Origin: Epiperipatus broadwayi
Taxonomy: Eukaryota > Onychophora > Udeonychophora > Euonychophora > Peripatidae
NCBI GenBank assembly: GCA_028023455.1
Contig: JAQFVV010006353.1
Location: 1,178,001-1,242,000 of the forward strand
DNA: 64,000 nucleotides
Direction of reading: 5' to 3'
Under the pieces are notes generated by a model. That model was not told the DNA's origin. It saw nothing but the letters and a program-made list of their open reading frames with translations, and searched no databases. This document shows positions 59,309-64,000 of this stretch, one piece after another; the stretch's first letter is position 1; the number at the start of each line of letters is the position of its first letter. The position numbers and the translations under genes are program-made.

Positions 59309-59830
59309 TTATTTCTACATACTTAACTATTAATGATAAGTTTTATAAGATTAAAGAAGGTTGGATAAGATTATATTATTTCTCCTTTAATTTATTTAGT
59401 TTATATCAATTATTCGGAAGAGGAAATTATTAACTAGGATTGTGTATGTTTAAAGTGGTTTCATAGGCATGATGATGATTATTTGCTTGTAGACGAATTG
59501 TTAAATAAATTTAATAGTTTTGAACCTTCTACACAATACATGTGAGAAGAGGGGGTTATATTTTTTTTAAGTTATTATATTCATTCGTGATAAGAGATTT
59601 TAAAAATAATTGTTTGGTATGTAGTCAGTTAGCTTAAAAGCAAAGAGTTAAGCCCTATAATTAGATCTGCTAACTATCAATCAGTCTTACATAAAATAGC
59701 TGCTTTAAGGAATTTTTGCTATAGAAATCAGAGATTAAATAATTCTAAAAAAATAACTGTTTCAAAAAAGACAATTTTATTAAGACTAATTAATAATGTT
59801 ATTCTTATACATTCCTGAAGAGTATTTTAT
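59309..59830 (+). pseudogene. Penelope-like element RT, right part of split copy
   Basis: NDKFYKIKEGW is followed, after a frameshift, by IISPLIYLVYINYSEEEII, then KWFHRHDDDYLLVDELLNKF and NSFEPSTQYM. This is the PLE order: GxAMGSPLSP-like block, IYxxxFE, KWxRYVDD catalytic block and the NSxHPxIxFT block. The motif aspartates remain, but stops and shifts abound. Encodes what was a telomerase-related RT. Confidence 0.7.
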
Positions 59831-59917
59831 CTAATAGGAAATACAATACTGACAATAATAATTTAGAAAATGTGAAAGAAAAAACAAAAATATGATTTTA
59901 TTATATTTTTTTTTTTC

Positions 59918-60003
59918 ATGTATGATAGCATTGACCAGGAAGCAAACCCGCGACAACTGCTTGTAAGGCGGCTGTGCTGATCTCTCGACCCCCAACGCTT
60001 GAC
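59918..60003 (-). mobile_element. SINE1, reverse copy
   Basis: On the minus strand CAAGCGTTGGGGGTCGAGAG, CCGCCTTACAAGCAG and GGTTTGCTTCCTGG; T-runs flank both sides. It sits inside the PLE relic, between RT and the 3' region. Confidence 0.75.
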
Positions 60004-60189
60004 AATATTTTTTTTTTGTCATTTAAAATAGACTTTTTACGAAGTTAAAAAAAAAAATAAAATTGTAAATTTTCTGGGAATTGGAAAATAGCATGGAAGA
60101 AGAGTGATGTTATTTTAAATAATTTAAAGAATTAATGCAAAAGAGATATTTGATAAGAATACTATTCCTGGAATTGTTTATCTTATTCC

Positions 60190-60570
60190 TTGTTTTTGCA
60201 AGAAAGGTCAAAATAGAATGAGTTTAAATGAAAAAGGAGAGTAAAAAATAAATATTTTACTTCTGCACTAGAAAGAAATACAGGTCATAAAATTAAGTTT
60301 GGCAGGCTAAAGTTTTCTTTGAAAAGCATTAAATAAAGGGAAGAATTAAAAAAAATCTTTATTATTAAAAATGTATTATACTGAAGTTATTAACTTATTT
60401 AAGAGTTCTTTTGATATTAAAGATATTGAAAGGTGAACATTATGTTAACTTTATTTATTATATATTGGCTTTGTATTAGTTTTCCCCTGCATGTGAGCAG
60501 TGTGATGCAGTAAAACCAGTCGGTTGTGAAAATTTTAGTTTTTACATTTTGGCTAGTTTTTTTGTTAATT
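60190..60570 (+). pseudogene. Penelope-like element 3' region (after GIY-YIG)
   Basis: SALERNTGHKIKFGRLK, then KKSLLLKMYYTEVINLFKSS, matches the TGH-I-N-DEAKV and IKESLL-EAINLF order of the palindrome arms at 419-1062, and DNA similarity continues past the stop (CAGTAAAACCAGTYGGT, TTTTGGCTAGT). The GIY-YIG core itself is not visible, perhaps lost where SINE1 inserted. Confidence 0.55.
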
Positions 60571-60663
60571 TTCAATTTGGTATAATTTATTATAATGTAT
60601 ACCAAAATACATATACATTGCATGTTTGTGTAGATGTATCACCATTAGCAGCCACAATACTTA

Positions 60664-60881
60664 CGTATTAGACCTGCTGTGACATTTTGTTATTTCCTGG
60701 CAGAGTTAATATACATAGTATTTTTTACTTTGAAGTAAAATTTAGGAATTGCCGTCCGTGTTTGCGATGGCAGAATGCTGTATTAAGATACCTGTTTTTA
60801 TTTAATAGCATAATGTGTTTATTATTTTTCTGCATAAATTTATACATTTGTGAAATGTCACAGCAGGTATAATACGTATGT
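60664..60881. mobile_element. MITE with TIRs of about 25 bp
   Basis: ACGTATTAGACCTGCTGTGAC and GTCACAGCAGGTATAATACGT are inverted with one mismatch; the core is about 170 bp with balanced composition. The 61-codon ORF at 60687-60872 lies inside and is not a gene. Confidence 0.75.
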
Positions 60882-61169
60882 ACCACAGCCACTTGTATAT
60901 AACTATAGCTCTTCTAAATCACACAAAAAAAATTAAGTTTTATGAGAACAAACACATCCATCATATGCTCATCCCAAATTCCAATGTTTGCCAACTTGAA
61001 ACACTGTCTTATTAACTTTCACACCTAATCTTCCTTTTTGATAATCTTCAATACATTGTCAAATCATTGGACTTCTCTATTTTCTTCACACACGATCGGC
61101 TACTTTATATATATATCTGTCTTTTTTTTCTCTAATCATTTTGTGTTCTTTTAATTCCTTTTCAATGAA

Positions 61170-61305
61170 CACGAGGCCTGCATGGATTACTACAATGGTA
61201 AAATGTCAGAATCTGGAGTATAAGATCTTTGGATTGATTCCCGCTCAGGAACTTCCTGCGTTCAAACTTTTTATAAATTCCTGAGCAATAAAAGCATTTA
61301 ATTAT
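61170..61305 (+). mobile_element. SINE3
   Basis: GAGGCCTGCATGGATTACTAC, GGATTGATTCCCGC (B-box-like) and TTATAAATTCCTGAGCAATAAAA. It matches 28430-28560 in reverse over its length. Related fragments occur at 20.8, 30.1 and 49.4 kb. Confidence 0.65.
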
Positions 61306-62149
61306 TTTATAATGGACAGCTAATTCCACTTTCATATGGTATTTCAATAGGTGCAATTTTTGTTTTGAAGCAAATCAAAGTTTAGGTTTTGTAAAGGTTA
61401 GGATTCCTTACAGTGTGCTAAGACTTTAGAAAGCTATTCAGATGCGGTAGATTTTCTTTAATTTGTCCGTTATTCTTGAAATGTACAGATACAATACAGT
61501 ATCTATAATTGTTTGGGTGTTGTTGTTTTTTAATTTTGATGTCACTTTATGTTATCTATTTAAGATTTTCTTAACGATAGGCTGACTGATGACCATTCTT
61601 CACAAGAGTTTGTTCCGTAGTGGTTTTCCTTCGGCACAAGTCAGCATCTTAAGAAATTTCTTTTGCTCCACCCCATAAAAACAATAATTTCATTTAATAT
61701 ATTTATATGTACAATGTACCTTCATATTTTATAGGAGCAAGCTGCACTATATATAATTATTTATTACATTTTCCATTCACCTTTGTTGGATCAATTGCTG
61801 GTTAACTGTAGCGAGATTTTTTAATATTCATAAATATAATGTAAATAATTTGCTAATGTTTCTTCTACTATCATTAGCAGCAAACAAACAAGACTATGCT
61901 AATACATATATATATAAAGAGAGAAGGACAAAAAAATAAAAATAAAAACTATATTGAAGACAGAATTACTGGGCATGTAATTAAAAAATGATGATGATGA
62001 TGATAATAATAAACAGCTACTAGTAAATGGGTATAGCAAACATTAACTCCATGTGGGGAAAAAGAAGAGAGGAAAAAATACTTGATAAATGAGTTTTGTG
62101 ATGACTATGCAACCAATCTGTGAACCACAAATACGTCCATATATGGAAC
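61306..62149. other. AT-rich DNA with an ATG microsatellite
   Basis: (ATG)n and (ATA)n repeats at 61988-62012; otherwise no feature. The ATG repeat could be the tail of a lost LINE, as for the RTE at 55.5 kb, but nothing else supports that. Confidence 0.4.
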
Positions 62150-62645
62150 AAGATGGTCTATTTTCCTTTTTATTTGATGTTTTATGGTATCTTTTAATTT
62201 CGTCAACAGAAAACTTTCCTTTCTAAAATACTATAACATCACATCTAATTGTAGCTCTCTAAAATATTCTATTTTCAGCAATATCGACCCAATAGAAATA
62301 ATCAACATTGCACTTCTTTAGAATGTCTTCCAGATAATCCTTATAACATAGATATGGTCATCCTCTTCCATAATAAATCATGTTCATGCTCAGCATAAAA
62401 TCCACTTTTTGGACATTTTGCATTGATCTTTCTTTTTAAATGTCCAATCCAACAAAGATGTGATTTTACAAGAGTGGACTCTATAATATCATGTCCAGAA
62501 AGTTCAAAAACATACAGATTGATTTTACGAAAAATCCTTAAATGAAACTTCTCTAATGCTTTTATACTGAAATGATAGGGTGTTCAAATCTGATTTTCAC
62601 ACAATACATTAAAATAGTAGTTTGATATACAGTTAACTTCCTTGG
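62150..62645 (-). pseudogene. Non-LTR retrotransposon ORF2 C-terminal relic
   Basis: With frameshifts the minus strand reads VYQTTILM, DIIESTLVKSHLCWIGHLKR (usual LRWxGHVxRM), SGFYAEHEHDLLWKR, YKDYLEDILKKCN, FYWVDIAENR and RATIR (usual DRxxWR). This is the familiar C-terminal block of jockey/CR1/RTE-like ORF2 proteins and belongs to a different lineage from the RTE copies above. Clade not settled. Confidence 0.55.
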
Positions 62646-63479
62646 AGAAGTAGTTCAAGTAGTCGAACAAATAATCCCATTGTTAACGTTAGTGCAAAGG
62701 CAATCAATGACATTAGAGGATTACGATATCATGATTTTAAACTAAACTAAATGACAGGAAAGCAAGATCATGAAAGAAAACAAAAATGAAGAGAGAAAAA
62801 CTAATGACAGTTAATTTATATAAATTTTAGTAGTAATTATTAGTGAATTACTTTACAGAAATTTTTAAAAAAAATGCAAATAATAAAACACAGAAATCAA
62901 ATTATTCATATCATTATTAGCATTAAAAATAAGTCACATATAATTAAACAGAAAACAATCGACTGTACATTTTCGTAAAATAGTTGTTTCTCTTAAAATG
63001 TGTGTTTTTGTTTTTTTTTAATCTAATATGAATAGATAATTTTATACGATTATATAGCACTATATAGAACAAAATTAAAGCTCATTCTAGTAATCATGTT
63101 GCATTTTTTGTTTCCTTTCTTGAACTTTATATACATCTTACATGTATAATATTGCAGTCTGATAGTTGTTGTATGAAATGCTGTTTGTACCAAAGTTCTC
63201 ACCTGTTACATATACCAGAATAAAATAATTGTTAAGATTCATTATTTGTTTTTTAATTATTATATTAATTTCAAATCTATTTTCTAAATAAATGAGATTT
63301 TCACTGTTTTGTGACTTATTTAGGTTGTCTGCACATAGCATTTTTCAGAGGCAAACTTCAATTTCTTTTCGAAATAAATTATTTTATTTCCATGTTTTTA
63401 AACACACTGTTTTTCAATCATTGTTTGTTATGAAAATGTTACTAATGTCATTTGTCCGAATAATGACATTTTGGTATTA
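62646..63479. other. AT-rich noncoding DNA
   Basis: No gene or repeat recognised. Confidence 0.5.
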
Positions 63480-63738
63480 ATTATATGTCGGACTATTTCC
63501 ACCAACTAATGTTAAATAGTGAAAGTCTTAAAAAACCTTTCAAACTTTATTTAAACTTTCCAAATACAATTTGACTGTTAGTGATAATGCATGGGTTAAT
63601 ATATAACAACATTTCACATGGTACTATCCTCCTCTCTCCAGGTGTTGCTGACCTGACCAATGATAGTTTAGCGTGGGAATTGGACTTTTAGATTTGTAAA
63701 CATTGAATTTTAAGGTAACCCTCTAACCAATTGAGGTT
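63480..63738 (-). mobile_element. SINE2, reverse copy with full tail
   Basis: On the minus strand the head (AATTGGTTAGAGGGTTACC), CCAATTCCCACGC at the B-box place, CACCTGGAGAGAGGAGGATA and a tail of about 150 bp ending GTTGGTGGAAATAGTCCGAC. It shows the longest tail in the window. Confidence 0.65.
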
Positions 63739-63739
63739 T

Positions 63740-63880
63740 TGACAGAATAGATCAGTTGATTAAAGCACCATCTTAAAATTCGATATTCAAAAATCTAAGG
63801 GTCTATGTTCGATTCCCATGTTAGTACTGTCACTGGTGTGTCTAGCTACATCTGAAGAGAATAATGATACCATCTGAAAA
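63740..63880 (+). mobile_element. SINE2, head-to-head with the preceding copy
   Basis: GATCAGTTGATTAAAGCACC, GTTCGATTCCCATG (B box) and GTACTGTCACTGG. Starts where the reverse copy ends, giving a SINE palindrome. Confidence 0.65.
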
Positions 63881-63904
63881 ATTTAAGCATGCTTCCTCTT
63901 AACT

Positions 63905-64000
63905 GTTATTAAAACAGGCAAAACTCTCTATACATATTGCCACTCAGTGCAAGCCAGAGTAATCAATGGATGCCAAAAGGCTTGTGCATGAAATCCTCAT
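63905..64000. mobile_element. Foldback element, subfamily A, cut by the window end
   Basis: TTATTAAAACAGGCAAAACTC, GCCACTCAGTGCAAGCCAG and AGGCTTGTGCATGAAATCC are the first arm of the family seen at 4.2, 15.3 and 22.3 kb. The hammerhead-like module should lie just beyond base 64000. Confidence 0.7.

Noticed and set aside
61988-62012. ATG/ATA repeat as the 3' tail of another RTE copy
   Set aside because: No RTE sequence adjoins it; a plain microsatellite explains it.

Overview
The window is AT-rich (roughly three quarters A+T by eye) eukaryotic DNA, dense in transposable-element remains and nearly empty of host coding sequence. Introns with splice signals, a CUB-domain exon, tRNA-derived SINEs, an RTE-clade LINE, Penelope-like elements (PLEs), a mariner relic and many foldback repeats point to an invertebrate animal. 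I cannot name the species. There are no operons and no long intact ORFs; most short ORFs are chance or lie inside repeats.

Layout. 0-7.2 kb: a palindrome of two PLE 3' regions (419-1062), two foldback elements (2.4-3.0 and 4.2-4.7 kb), an RTE 3' end, an LTR-like segment with a TATA box (5.77-6.77 kb) and a foldback inserted just behind it (6.85-7.17 kb). 7-20 kb: mostly plain AT-rich DNA with SINEs, a foldback at 15.3 kb and a tandem duplication at 13.8 kb. 20-25 kb: a Tigger-like MITE, a foldback with clean 17-bp target duplications, and the best host feature, a minus-strand CUB exon (22958-23335). 25-41 kb: SINEs, hairpins, a tandem/inverted foldback cluster at 35.3-35.7 kb, 117-bp and 55-bp tandem repeats. 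41-54 kb: MITE, mariner relic, foldback, RTE relics, a second Tigger-like MITE and long featureless stretches. 54-60.6 kb: a nested composite, with two PLE copies in inverted orientation, one split by a 3.8-kb RTE LINE that is itself split by a 537-bp SINE-bearing insertion. 60.6-64 kb: MITE, SINEs, a LINE relic and a foldback cut by the window end.

The most interesting signal is an RNA-like module shared by three otherwise unrelated foldback families: CUGANGA, a short hairpin of family-specific sequence, then GAAAC. This is the arrangement of a hammerhead ribozyme core. In the best copies (4593-4617 and the minus-strand copy at 2522-2546) flanking bases can form a two-part stem I with an internal loop and a compensatory base change. 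The ACUAGU after GAA is a palindrome suited to a dimeric stem III ending in a GUC cleavage triplet. Target duplications of 11-17 bp flank some copies, pointing to retrotransposition rather than cut-and-paste. PLEs and retrozymes are known to carry minimal-stem-III hammerheads, and PLE remains with RT and GIY-YIG-region sequence lie in the same window. The hypothesis is a set of retrozyme-like non-autonomous elements; one extra A after CUGANGA in most copies is a real caveat.
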